DNA from: Leifsonia sp. C5G2
GTDB lineage: Bacteria > Actinomycetota > Actinomycetes > Actinomycetales > Microbacteriaceae
Length of the DNA: 64,000 nt
Assembly (NCBI RefSeq): GCF_013359685.1
Contig: NZ_JABFMV010000004.1
Span: 248,001-312,000, forward strand
Direction of reading: 5' to 3'
Positions 23,816 through 32,340 of this stretch are shown piece by piece (position 1 is the first letter of the stretch; the number at the start of each line of letters is the position of its first letter). The notes beneath the pieces were generated by a model. It saw nothing but the letters and a program-made list of their open reading frames with translations, searched no databases and was not told where the DNA came from. The translations under genes and the position numbers were made by a program.

Positions 23816-25024
23816 TCACGCGGTCGCCGCGCGGCGCACCAGCACCAGCACGATCGGCAGCGCCAGGGCCAGCGCCAGGAACGCGGCGGCGGCCCCGATG
23901 AGCGACGCGAGCAGGCTGACGGCGAGGGCCCCGATGGCCATCCCACCGTCGTAGCCGGCGTTCCAGAGGGCGCTGACAGTGCCGTACTGGGCCCGGTCGG
24001 CACCGTCGTACATCGCCGCGATCGTGGCGTTCTGCAGCGCACCGAACCCGAGGCCGAACACGACGCCGCCGATCAGGACCAACGGTGCGCTCGACGTCGC
24101 CGCCATCGCGGCCATCCCAGCCGCGGAGAGCAGGATGCCCGGCGCGAACAGGCGGCGATGCCCGAGGCGGTCGCCGTAGCGCCCGGCGACCCAGCGCCCC
24201 AGGGCGGCGGTCGCGGGCTGCAGCAGGAGGAGGGCCGGGGTGATGGATGCCGCCGACCCGGTCAGCGCGCCGGGCACGCACGTGACCACCACCCCGGCGA
24301 CCGCGGCGGAACCGGCGAAGACGAGCGCCGGCCGCAGCACGGCGGGCGACCGGAGCCCGGCCAGGATCCCCGACGACGCCGCCGTCGAGGCGGACGCGCT
24401 GCGCGTCCGGCCCGGAGTCCGCGGCACCGCACCGCTCAGCCCCGAAAGGCTCGCGAGGGCGAGCAGGGGCCCCGCGCCGGCGACGGCGAAGACGGCGGAG
24501 GGGCCGGCGGCGGCTGTGACCCACACCCCGAGAGGGAGCGCGGCGAGCGACGGGACGGCGCTGACGAGCCCTGCGAGCGCCAGTCCTTCCCCCCGGCGCT
24601 CGGGCGGTACGAGGGCCGCCGTGACCGCACCGCCCGCGACGATCGCGAGCGCGAAGCCGAGCCCGCGGAGCACGCCGACGCCGACCAGGGCCGGAACGGC
24701 GGTCGAGGCGAGCAGCAGGAAGGTGGGCGCGCCGAGCAGCACCAGACCGGCCGCCAGCACGGTCCGCGCGCCGAGGCGGTGCATCAGCCACGGCGAGGCG
24801 AGCTCGCCCGCGACCGTCGCCGCCAGCAGTGCGCCGTTGGCGAGTCCGCCGGCGATCGGCGACGTGCTGCCGGCGAGCAGGGGGACCACGGCCAGCGGGA
24901 GGAAGAAGCTCACCGAGCAGGCCACGATCGAGGCGAAGCGCAGGAGGAGCGGAGTCGTCACCAGCCGCGGGCGGCGGGTCGTGGTGGGCGAGGTGGTCGC
25001 GGTGGGGACGGTCGTCGTGCTCAT
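23816..25024 (-). CDS. MFS transporter
   Basis: A 402-residue protein beginning MSTTTVPTATTSPTTT, with about 12 membrane helices. RLGARTVLAAGLVLLGAP after helix 2 and RYGDRLGHRRLFAPG in the second half are the two A-type MFS loops. It is probably an exporter of a small molecule. It is divergent from a MocR-type regulator with only 47 bp between the starts, the usual arrangement for a regulator and its target. Confidence 0.9.
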   Translation of the reverse strand: MSTTTVPTATTSPTTTRRPRLVTTPLLLRFASIVACSVSFFLPLAVVPLLAGSTSPIAGGLANGALLAATVAGELASPWLMHRLGARTVLAAGLVLLGAPTFLLLASTAVPALVGVGVLRGLGFALAIVAGGAVTAALVPPERRGEGLALAGLVSAVPSLAALPLGVWVTAAAGPSAVFAVAGAGPLLALASLSGLSGAVPRTPGRTRSASASTAASSGILAGLRSPAVLRPALVFAGSAAVAGVVVTCVPGALTGSAASITPALLLLQPATAALGRWVAGRYGDRLGHRRLFAPGILLSAAGMAAMAATSSAPLVLIGGVVFGLGFGALQNATIAAMYDGADRAQYGTVSALWNAGYDGGMAIGALAVSLLASLIGAAAAFLALALALPIVLVLVRRAATA

Positions 25025-25071
25025 GCAGTCGACACTAGGAATCGGGTGGCACAGCGGTAAGATCCATTGCC

Positions 25072-26499
25072 ATGACCGTGGAGTGGTCCAATTCTGCTCC
25101 CGAGCTGCTGATCCGGTTGGATCGCGGCTCGCCGGAGCCGCTGCGTTCGCAGCTGCAGACGCAACTCCGCGCCGCGATCCAGACCGGCAGGCTCGGCGCG
25201 GGCGAGCGGCTGCCGTCGTCCCGGGACTTCGCCGGGAGCCTCGGCGTCGCCAGGGGAACCGTGCAGGACTGCTATGAGCAGCTTCGTTCGGAGGGGTACC
25301 TGGTCGCACAGGTCGGTTCGGCCACGCGGGTCGCCGACCTGCGGGTGGAGCCGGCGGAGGCGGACGGACTCCCCGAGGACCCGCCCGGCGCGGCCCGGCC
25401 CGGCAGCCGCCTCCGGATCGCCGACTTCGCGTCCGGCGTGCCCGACCTGGGCACCGTACCGCGCGACGACTGGCTGTGGGCGCTGCGCGAAGCGACGAGG
25501 ACGGCCCCCAACGCGGCGTTCGACTACGGCGATCCGCGCGGCGACCCCGCGCTCCGGAACGTGGTCGCGTCGTACCTTCGTCGCGTGCGGGGGATGAACG
25601 CGCATCCCTCTCGGGTGATCGTCTGCGCCGGGTTCGCGCAGGGGCTCGCGGTGACGTTCCGTGCGCTCGCGGAGCGCGGCGTGTCCCGCTTCGCGGTGGA
25701 AGACCCCGGGTCCATCGGAACGGTGACGCGCGCCGCGGAGGCCGTCGGCGGCTCGGCCGTCCCGGTCCCCGTCGACGAGCGCGGCATCGACGTGGCGGCG
25801 CTGGATGCGAGCGGCGCCCGCGCCGTCGTGCTGACGCCGGCGCACCAGTGGCCGACCGGTGTCGTGCTCGCCGCCGACCGCCGCCTCCGGCTGCTCGAGT
25901 GGGCGGAACGCCGGGACGCGATCGTGGTGGAGGACGACTACGACGCCGAGTTCCGCTACGACCGGGAGCCGGTCGGCTCGCTCCAAGGCCTCGCGCCCGA
26001 CCGGGTGGTGACGCTCGGCACCGTGAGCAAGTCCCTCGCTCCGGCGCTGCGCCTCGGCTGGGCGGTCGTTCCGGCGCACCTCATGGACGGGGTCGCCGCC
26101 GCCAAGGAGTCCGCGGACCGGGGAGCCCCGACGCTCGACCAGGTCGCACTCGCCCGCCTGATCGAGTCGGGCCGCTACGACCGCCACCTGCGCCGGATGC
26201 GCACCCTGTACGGCGCCAGGCGCGACGCGCTCGCGTCGGCGCTGGGCGCACGCGCACCGCACCTCCGGCTCACCGGACTCGCGGCAGGCTTCCACGCCGT
26301 CGCCCACCTCCCGGAAGGCGCGGACGAGACGGCGATCGTCGATGCAGCACGCGCCCGCGGCGTCGGCCTCTACGGGATGAGCACCTACCGCTCGAACGGG
26401 AGCACACGTCCACCGCAGCTCGTGTTCGGCTTCGGGAACACGTCCGAGGAGGCCATCCGCGCGGGCGTCCACGCCGTCGCCGACCTCCTCGGACCCTGA
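25072..26499 (+). CDS. MocR-type regulator (GntR HTH fused to aminotransferase)
   Basis: A 475-residue protein. Residues 20-85 are a GntR winged helix-turn-helix (PLRSQLQTQLRAAIQTGRLGAGERLPSSRDFAGSLG). The rest is a fold-type I aminotransferase domain, with the PLP Lys in TLGTVSKSLAPALRLGW, the Asp in VVEDDYDAEFRYDREP and the nucleotide-like YGDPRGDPALR. Such MocR/PdxR proteins sense PLP or an amine ligand. The divergent MFS gene is the probable target. Length is typical. Confidence 0.94.
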   Translation: MTVEWSNSAPELLIRLDRGSPEPLRSQLQTQLRAAIQTGRLGAGERLPSSRDFAGSLGVARGTVQDCYEQLRSEGYLVAQVGSATRVADLRVEPAEADGLPEDPPGAARPGSRLRIADFASGVPDLGTVPRDDWLWALREATRTAPNAAFDYGDPRGDPALRNVVASYLRRVRGMNAHPSRVIVCAGFAQGLAVTFRALAERGVSRFAVEDPGSIGTVTRAAEAVGGSAVPVPVDERGIDVAALDASGARAVVLTPAHQWPTGVVLAADRRLRLLEWAERRDAIVVEDDYDAEFRYDREPVGSLQGLAPDRVVTLGTVSKSLAPALRLGWAVVPAHLMDGVAAAKESADRGAPTLDQVALARLIESGRYDRHLRRMRTLYGARRDALASALGARAPHLRLTGLAAGFHAVAHLPEGADETAIVDAARARGVGLYGMSTYRSNGSTRPPQLVFGFGNTSEEAIRAGVHAVADLLGP

Positions 26500-26744
26500 G
26501 GCGGCGGCGGACACGCCAGGTGCCGACGGACACAGGATGTCGACCGCCGTGGGCGCGCCCCGCTATAGTCGGACCGTCCGAGGGGGACTCGCCTATCGGG
26601 GCGACTTGTCTGGTTCGATTTCCAGAGTCCTCCACCACGTCGCTGTGGGAGAAGACGGCCGCTCCGGCGGAGAGAAGCGGTACCCGGTGTCCACCGGCCG
26701 AGCAGCCCTGGTCTGGATGGCGCCGACCGAGGCGCTCGTCGCCG
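26500..26744. promoter_or_regulatory. Intergenic region with palindrome, -10 box and tRNA-like hairpin
   Basis: No gene is supported in this 245-bp gap between convergent genes. It contains a TATAGT hexamer (26564-26569), the perfect palindrome TCGGACCGTCCGA (26569-26581), and the pair GGGGGACTC/GAGTCCTCC (26582-26590 with 26625-26633, one mismatch) enclosing a CTGG-loop-CCAG hairpin. It could specify a short structured RNA or simply terminators. Confidence 0.4.
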
Positions 26745-27617
26745 TCACCACCAGCGCCGATATCGCCGGCGTCGTCGCCCTCGCCCACTGTCGGTGTGGC
26801 AGACCAGTTCATCTCGCTCGTCCAGGAAGCTGATGTGGAACTCAGGATCGGCCCATCGCCGGGCGATTCCCAGAGCCGAATCCAGCTGCTCCTGCTTTGA
26901 AAGACGACGCCGTTCCGGATGCAGGAGTTCGATCCCTCCGATCCACGCGATGAAGCCGCTCAAGGTGAGTTCGCCGAAGAGTCTCAGCACCTCTCCCCCA
27001 TCGTCGATGTCGAGCGTCCCCTGCGTCATCCGGACGACCCGCATGCCCTCACCCGAGCTCCAGGCACCCTCGGATAGCCGAAGCCCGGCCTCACGGGCCA
27101 CTCCTGCCTGCGGGTTCGGGTCCTGCGGAGGGGCGTGACCAGCGGCCCGATCGCGCAGCGTGACGGGTTCGATCGGGGTGGCGGGCGCCGCCGGCCAGTT
27201 CTCCCGCAGGACCCGCACGAGCGGCTCCGCGAGGTCGAGTACCTGCCCGCTCTCGACCTCCGCACGGGTGAGACAACCCACGCGACCGTCCACCTCCGGC
27301 ATCGAACGGAGACGACAGAGATACCAACGCTCTTCGACCGTGTTCCCGTCGCTCGTGCTCCGGCGATTCGACATCACCACCCGCTCCACGTCGACCATCG
27401 CCTTCAGGTCGTCGCGCAGACGGGCGATCAGGGCTTCCGCCCATGTCTCGTCTGCCGTGAGGTAGTAGCGCGGAAGGGCGTGATCCATCGTGATCAGCAG
27501 GTCGTCAGTGATGACGATCGCCGCGACAGATCGGGCCGTCGGTGCCCGTTCAGAGGAAGCGCGTAGTGCGTCCCCGTCGGAAGGAACGCCATCGTCGAAG
27601 GAGGGATGGGAGTCCAC
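26745..27617 (-). CDS. Hypothetical protein next to AAA ATPase
   Basis: A 290-residue protein from a GTG at 27617 preceded by GGAAGGAGGAG; longer in-frame starts lack such a site. No membrane segments or signal peptide. The first half carries AAIVITDDLLITMDHALPRYYLTADETWAEALIARLRDDLKA, the second MRVVRMTQGTLDIDDGGEVLRLFGELTLSGFIAWIGGIELLHPERRRL (alternating strands). The tail RGRRRRRYRRWW is highly basic and could be a late frameshift or a nucleic-acid-binding end. I do not recognise the family. It is divergent from an AAA ATPase across a 246-bp region, and the two may form a cassette. Confidence 0.72.
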   Translation of the reverse strand: MDSHPSFDDGVPSDGDALRASSERAPTARSVAAIVITDDLLITMDHALPRYYLTADETWAEALIARLRDDLKAMVDVERVVMSNRRSTSDGNTVEERWYLCRLRSMPEVDGRVGCLTRAEVESGQVLDLAEPLVRVLRENWPAAPATPIEPVTLRDRAAGHAPPQDPNPQAGVAREAGLRLSEGAWSSGEGMRVVRMTQGTLDIDDGGEVLRLFGELTLSGFIAWIGGIELLHPERRRLSKQEQLDSALGIARRWADPEFHISFLDERDELVCHTDSGRGRRRRRYRRWW

Positions 27618-27820
27618 AGCCGGCTCCTCCTTCCGTGCGTTCCGGCAGGCGGGACGCGCCTTGCCGGTGGGAGACATCCATCGACGGGATGCCGTCGCGG
27701 GGCAGCATAAGCGGGACCGCACGCTTCACGACATTCAGCGGCGTCTGGTGGGAACGTGGTCCGACAGGTCGGGATAGCCGCTCGCCGCTGTCGATGGGTA
27801 CCGACGGTGCGACGATCGTC

Positions 27821-27846
27821 TTTTATAGAACAGCTCTCGTATAAAA
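27821..27846. promoter_or_regulatory. AT-rich palindrome in the ATPase promoter
   Basis: A 26-bp imperfect palindrome with arms TTTTATA and TATAAAA about a central AGCT, conspicuous in a GC-rich genome. It lies 18 bp before the ATPase GTG, overlaps a possible TATAAA -10 box, and is therefore a candidate operator. Confidence 0.55.
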
Positions 27847-27863
27847 CACGATAAGGTCACAGG

Positions 27864-29018
27864 GTGCAACCGAGCCCATACACCCCTGGTGTGATCGCCC
27901 CCGAGGTCCCTGGCCGCACAAGGCAGCTGGCCGATTTCGAGGAGCGCCTGTCTTACCTCGTCGACCTGCGTCGGCTGGACGGACGTATCCACGTCGACCA
28001 CGCGCCGCGCGGGTTCGGCAAGACTTCGCTGTTGCGGAACTATCAGCGCCGTGCTCGCAATCGCGGCGTTCTCGCGGTGTGGGTGACCGCGGGCGAGGGC
28101 CACCTCATAGGCCAGATTGCGGCCGAACTTGCGCGGGAAACAGCGGCCTGGAGCGAAACGGCCCGTCGCAAGTTCGGCGCCACCCTGGATTCGCTCACGG
28201 TTCGGGTAGGGGTGCCGGCGGTGGCTGGCGTCGAGGCGACGGTGCGCCCCGGCGCTCACGCCCCGGCGGTACCGTCGATGAGCCGGGAGTTCGAGTCCGT
28301 GATCCGCGTCGCCGCTGCAGGAGACAAGCACACCGCAGTGGTTCTCCTGATCGACGAGATCCAGGCAGCTGATCCCGACGGGCTACGCACTCTCGCGTAT
28401 GCCTGGCAGCACCTGCAGAGCGAGGGTGCGGACGTGCCGGCGGCGGTATTCGCTGCAGGTCTTCCGAATTCGGCCGACGTCATCTCTGGTGCCGCCACTG
28501 CCAGCGAACGCTTCGCCTACCGGCCCCTGCCCGCTCTACAGCCCCAGGATGAGGAGTTGGCGTTGATCGTTCCCGCTCGCCTGCAGGGCGTCGAGTGGAG
28601 GCCGGAAGCGCTCGCGCTCGCGCTTGATACCGCGCGCGGCTACCCCTACCTGGTGCAGCTGATCGGCGACGCGGCCTGGACCGCGGCTGGACGGCCAGAC
28701 CCAGGGGCATGGATCGAACTCCCCCATGTCCTGGCTGGCCGGGAAGCGATGCAGGACGATATGGAGGCGCTATTCCGGGCGCGGTGGTCCAACGCAACCG
28801 ACATGGAGCGCGACTTCATGACCGCGATGGCACAGCTGGGTGACGGTTCCGTCCGCCGGATCGACATCGCAGAACGGCTCGGCGTGACCAGCGCCAGCCT
28901 CTCCGTGCCCCGCGACCGGCTCCTGAACCGCGGGTTCATCCAAGCGAGCCGTCGCGGCGCCCTCGAGTTCACGATCCCCGGCTTCGCCGATTACATCCGC
29001 ATCCACGACGACAACTGA
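27864..29018 (+). CDS. AAA ATPase with C-terminal winged helix (Orc1/Cdc6-like)
   Basis: A 384-residue protein. Walker A is HAPRGFGKTSLLRN (about residues 45-58), Walker B VVLLIDEIQAADPDGLRTLAYAW (about 160-180), with sensor regions before FAAGLPNSADV. The C-terminus (IDIAERLGVTSASLSVPRDRLLNRGFI) is a winged helix. This layout resembles Orc1/Cdc6-like and STAND-related ATPases often found in mobile or defence loci. The GTG start has only a weak site. The neighbour on the opposite strand is an unrecognised 290-residue protein; both have lower GC than the surroundings. Function cannot be assigned beyond nucleotide-dependent DNA or protein interaction. Confidence 0.86.
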   Translation: MQPSPYTPGVIAPEVPGRTRQLADFEERLSYLVDLRRLDGRIHVDHAPRGFGKTSLLRNYQRRARNRGVLAVWVTAGEGHLIGQIAAELARETAAWSETARRKFGATLDSLTVRVGVPAVAGVEATVRPGAHAPAVPSMSREFESVIRVAAAGDKHTAVVLLIDEIQAADPDGLRTLAYAWQHLQSEGADVPAAVFAAGLPNSADVISGAATASERFAYRPLPALQPQDEELALIVPARLQGVEWRPEALALALDTARGYPYLVQLIGDAAWTAAGRPDPGAWIELPHVLAGREAMQDDMEALFRARWSNATDMERDFMTAMAQLGDGSVRRIDIAERLGVTSASLSVPRDRLLNRGFIQASRRGALEFTIPGFADYIRIHDDN

Positions 29019-29148
29019 CGACCATGCCACCGGAGGAGCGACCCGAGAGCGACAGCCCCCGATCGAGCAGGCCAGGGACGGCTTCGGCTCCAGGCGGAAC
29101 GCCGACGATCAGCTGACCATGGAGGACCGGAACGCGAAACCGCCGGCC

Positions 29149-30414
29149 TCACTCCTTGGCGACCCGGCGGAACGGCGCCGCGAAGGTCTGCGGCAGCAGC
29201 GCCGCGTGGCGTGCGAACAGCGCGACGGCGAGGACGGCGTAGAGGCCCGAGACGATCCAGCGGGCCTCCGTCGAGGTGAAGACGAATGACGCTGCGAACA
29301 GGACGAACAGTGCGGCGGCCCAGCGTCCGGAGAAGCGCAGCCCGATCAGCATCGCGACGCCGAGCAGAGTCTGCGTCGCCGTGAGCACGAACTCCTCCAC
29401 CTGGCGGCCGTCCATGGGCAGCGCCCAGCCACCCCCGCCGATCAGGTGCGCGATCGGCAGGGTGCCGACCAGCGCCGTCCACCGGTTGACCTTGCTGGCG
29501 AGCAGGATGCCGACGCCCATCGCCGCCTTGCCGCGGGCGGCGAAGATGATCGCGATGACGAACTCGGGCGCCTCCGAGGCCAGCGGCGCCAGCCACTGCA
29601 CGAGCAGGAAGTCGTCGATCCCGGCCGCCCGTCCGCCGGCGATCAGGCTGTGCGCGAACGGCTCCGCGAGCAGCAGGATGACGACGGCCGCCAGCACGAA
29701 GATGCCGATGACGGTGATGCGGCGCGCGACCGTCGGAAGCGACCCGATCGCATGGGGCACGCCGACGAGCTCGGGCTCCTCGCTCTCGCCGGTGGAGACG
29801 CGCCACAGGTAGTAGACGAACAGGGCGAGCAGAGCGACCCCGAGGAGCACGTGGATCTGCCCGGTCAGCGGGATGAGCAGTGTGAGCAGCGAGGCGATCA
29901 GCAGCAGCCCGAGCTCCACGCGGTTGTCGTCGGGGAGCCGGATGGCGAAGGGTCGCGTCCGGACATCCGGGTCGACGCTCGCCTTCCGGCGACGGGCTCC
30001 ACGGAACACGAGGAAGGCGACCAGGAGGATGAACGGCCAGCCGAAGCCGAGCAGCAGCCGGTTCGATCCCGTCATGTTGGCCGCCGCATACTGGGCCTGG
30101 CCCGGGTCCGAGCCCGCGGTGAAGGCGAAGTAGAGGTCGATAGCGTACTCGGGGAGGATCGCGATGATCGCCAGCAGGCCGACGGCGAGTCCGCCGGAGA
30201 TGTCGACCTCGGCCGCCTCGCCGGCCCACGCCAGCGCGAACGCGGCCGCGACGATGGCGAGCCCGTACATCAGGATGCCGACCAGCGGAGCCGGTTCGAT
30301 GCCGCTCAGGCGCAGCGCGACGCCCTGGGCGACGACGAGGGCGACGATCCCCAGGGGGATGACGAGTCGCCGGAGCGAGCGGGACGCGGGCGCGCGTGTC
30401 TCAGTGGTGGTCAT
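29149..30414 (-). CDS. CaCA-family cation exchanger under Mn riboswitch
   Basis: A 421-residue protein starting MTTTETRAPASRSLRR with about 10-11 membrane spans in two inverted halves. The alpha-repeats are recognisable: GGLAVGLLAIIAILPEYAIDLYFAF with AAANMTGSNRLLLG, and APLASEAPEFVIAIIFAARGKAAMGVGILLASKVNRW. These carry the conserved acidic and Asn/Ser ion ligands of sodium/calcium-type exchangers. A clear yybP-ykoY riboswitch in its leader argues that the physiological cation is Mn2+ and that it exports it. A stand-alone transcription unit. Confidence 0.92.
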   Translation of the reverse strand: MTTTETRAPASRSLRRLVIPLGIVALVVAQGVALRLSGIEPAPLVGILMYGLAIVAAAFALAWAGEAAEVDISGGLAVGLLAIIAILPEYAIDLYFAFTAGSDPGQAQYAAANMTGSNRLLLGFGWPFILLVAFLVFRGARRRKASVDPDVRTRPFAIRLPDDNRVELGLLLIASLLTLLIPLTGQIHVLLGVALLALFVYYLWRVSTGESEEPELVGVPHAIGSLPTVARRITVIGIFVLAAVVILLLAEPFAHSLIAGGRAAGIDDFLLVQWLAPLASEAPEFVIAIIFAARGKAAMGVGILLASKVNRWTALVGTLPIAHLIGGGGWALPMDGRQVEEFVLTATQTLLGVAMLIGLRFSGRWAAALFVLFAASFVFTSTEARWIVSGLYAVLAVALFARHAALLPQTFAAPFRRVAKE

Positions 30415-30477
30415 GTGTCTCAGGCCTCTCGGTCGAGGGCGCCGGACAGCATGCAGCAAGGAGAGTCCGGTCGCCGT

Positions 30478-30606
30478 GGTGGGACCGAAGGTCTCGCTCG
30501 CCCGGATACGGGAGGCACGCCGGGCCGCACCGACGCGGCCAGTATGTCGACGTGCCCTCACGCCCGGGTGACCGGGCGAGGAGCTACTCCCCTTCGCCCG
30601 TCCATT
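30478..30606 (-). promoter_or_regulatory. yybP-ykoY (manganese) riboswitch upstream of cation exchanger
   Basis: On the minus strand the leader reads AAGGGGAGTAGCTC at about 30594-30581, CGTCGACATACTGG at about 30552-30539 and GAGCGAGACCTTCGG at about 30500-30486, with complementary GC helices between. These are the three conserved segments of yybP-ykoY RNAs and the match is closer than that of the terC leader. Mn2+ binding is established for the class. The downstream exchanger starts at 30414. Confidence 0.88.
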
Positions 30607-30673
30607 CTGTCAATCCGCGCCCGGCCACGTCGGGCGGGCGGGCGGATTCCCAGTGTTCAGCGCGGGCTAACTC

Positions 30674-31282
30674 TCATGTCGGCCGGGCCGTCTCGCGGAA
30701 GATCTCGACGGCCTCCCGGACCGCGTAGTAGACGATGACGAGGGTGGCCGCCGAGTCGGCCCACCACCACCCGAGGAGGGTGTTGAGGAGCACGCCGAGC
30801 AGCACGGCGCAGGCGAGCAGGCCGTCCACCATGGTCACGCGGCCCTCCTTCTGCAGCACCGGGTTGCCGAGCGCGCGTCCGGTCCTGGCCTTCAGCGCCG
30901 CGAGGACGAACATCGCGACGGCCGTGACGCCGGTCCAGACGATGCCGCCGAGGCTGCCGTCCGGCTGGTGGCCGGTCAGCAGGGCGACCGCCGTCTGCAC
31001 GAGGAGGTAGACGGCGAGGGCGACGAACGCGGCGCCGATGAGCCGGAGCGCGAGCCGCTGGCGGTGCTCCCCGGTGCCGGACAGCTCCCAGATCACGACG
31101 GTGCTCGCGCCGATCTCGATCAGCGAGTCGAGCCCGAACCCGGCCAGCGCGACCGACGCCGACGTCGCGGCGAGGAACGCGAGCACGACGACGCCGACGA
31201 CGTTCCAGCCGAGCGTGATCCACTCCAGCGCGAAGCCGGTGCGGAGGAGCTCGTTCCGCCGGTCCGGCGCCAGGTCGGTCAT
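30674..31282 (-). CDS. Cation efflux (CDF-like) transporter, short form
   Basis: A 202-residue protein, MTDLAPDRRNELLRTG at the start, with six predicted membrane helices. GFGLDSLIEIGASTVVIW matches the helix-2 metal site of cation diffusion facilitators, and VDGLLACAVLLGVLLNTLLGWWWADSAATLVI the helix-5 site. It lacks the C-terminal cytoplasmic domain of typical CDF proteins. Its ATG overlaps the stop of the His-rich CDF gene, so it is the third gene of the ArsR operon. Confidence 0.9.
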   Translation of the reverse strand: MTDLAPDRRNELLRTGFALEWITLGWNVVGVVVLAFLAATSASVALAGFGLDSLIEIGASTVVIWELSGTGEHRQRLALRLIGAAFVALAVYLLVQTAVALLTGHQPDGSLGGIVWTGVTAVAMFVLAALKARTGRALGNPVLQKEGRVTMVDGLLACAVLLGVLLNTLLGWWWADSAATLVIVYYAVREAVEIFRETARPT

Positions 31283-32340
31283 CCGTGGTGCCCGGGTGTG
31301 GGTGTGACCACGAAGTCGTCGAGGTTGCGCAGCTCGGCCCGGACGCGCTCCGAGGCGTGCTCGGCCACGTGCGCGGCGTCGTGCAGGCTCGCAGCGTCGG
31401 TGGCGACGACCGCGGACCCGAGGAGGCGGTGACCCACCCAGCGCAGCTTGACGTCGCGGACGCCCGTGACCCCGTCCACGTGCCCCAGCGCGTGCTCGGC
31501 GCGGTCGAGCAGCTGCGGGTCGACCGCATCCATCAGCCGCGCGCCGACGGACTTCACGGTGCCCCAGAGCAGCACCAGGATCGAGATCGAGATGAGCAGT
31601 CCGATGATGGGGTCGGCGATCGGGAAGCCGAGCAGCACGCCGATCGCGCCGAGCACCACCGAGAGCGACGTGACCCCGTCCAGGCGCGCGTGCACGCCGT
31701 CGGCGACGAGGGCGGCGGAGCCGATCCTGCGTCCGACGCGGATGCGGTAGATCGCGACCAGCTCGTTGCCCGCGAACCCGATGAGGCCCGCGGCGATCAG
31801 CCACCAGGCGTTCTCCACCGGCCGCGGGTGGATGAAGCGGTCGATCGCCTCCCAGCCGGCGACCACCGCGGAGAGCGCGACGACGAAGATGATGAACAGC
31901 CCGGCCAGGTCTTCCGCGCGGCCGAACCCGAACGTGTAGCGCCGGGTGGCGACGCGGCGGCCGAGCACGAAGGCGATCCACAGCGGCACCGCCGTCAGGG
32001 CGTCCGCGAAATTATGGATGGTGTCGGCCAGCAGTGCGACGGACCCGGTCACCACCACGAAGAGCAGCTGCAGCAGGGTCGTGCCGAGCAGGATGAACAT
32101 CGACACCTTGACCGCGGTCACGCCGGCCTTGCTGGCCTCGAGCGCGTCGTCCACCGAGTCGGCGGCGTCGTGCGTGTGCGGGACGAAGAGGTCGTAGATG
32201 AAGCCCTTCACCCCGCCGTGCGGGTGCGAGTGGTCGTGCCCGTGGTCGTGCCCGTGCTCGTGCTCGTGCTCGTGCTCGTGGTCATGCCCGTGCGAGTGGT
32301 CATGCCCGTGATCGTGCTCGTGCGTGTGCGTCCCGCTCAC
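31279..32340 (-). CDS. CDF cation efflux protein with His-rich N-terminus
   Basis: A 353-residue protein from a GTG that overlaps the ArsR stop (GTGA). Residues 4-42 are a His/Asp/Glu repeat that should bind Zn or other divalent metals. The CDF core has LLADTIHNFADALTAVPLWIAF (helix 2, HD metal site) and LVADGVHARLDGVTSLSVVLGA (helix 5), followed by a cytoplasmic domain with GHVDGVTGVRDVKLRWVGHRLL. It exports a divalent metal, Zn being the most likely. Co-transcribed with ArsR and a second CDF-like gene. Confidence 0.94.
   Translation of the reverse strand: MSGTHTHEHDHGHDHSHGHDHEHEHEHEHGHDHGHDHSHPHGGVKGFIYDLFVPHTHDAADSVDDALEASKAGVTAVKVSMFILLGTTLLQLLFVVVTGSVALLADTIHNFADALTAVPLWIAFVLGRRVATRRYTFGFGRAEDLAGLFIIFVVALSAVVAGWEAIDRFIHPRPVENAWWLIAAGLIGFAGNELVAIYRIRVGRRIGSAALVADGVHARLDGVTSLSVVLGAIGVLLGFPIADPIIGLLISISILVLLWGTVKSVGARLMDAVDPQLLDRAEHALGHVDGVTGVRDVKLRWVGHRLLGSAVVATDAASLHDAAHVAEHASERVRAELRNLDDFVVTPTPGHHG
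32228..32332. repeat. Hexanucleotide-type repeats encoding His-rich tail
   Basis: Degenerate and exact repeats of CTCGTG, CCCGTGGTCGTG and CATGCCCGTG, including four near-consecutive CTCGTG units, encode HGHDH/HEHEH in the CDF protein. In-frame slippage could change the number of metal-binding residues. Confidence 0.85.

Noticed and set aside
26582-26640. A tRNA gene suggested by GGTTCGATT and acceptor-like arms
   Set aside because: The distance between arms is about 50 nt and no anticodon arm can be drawn; kept only as a possible structured RNA.
32228-32332. CRISPR-like or VNTR array
   Set aside because: The repeats are 6-12 bp, in frame and encode the His-rich region of a CDF exporter; there are no spacers.
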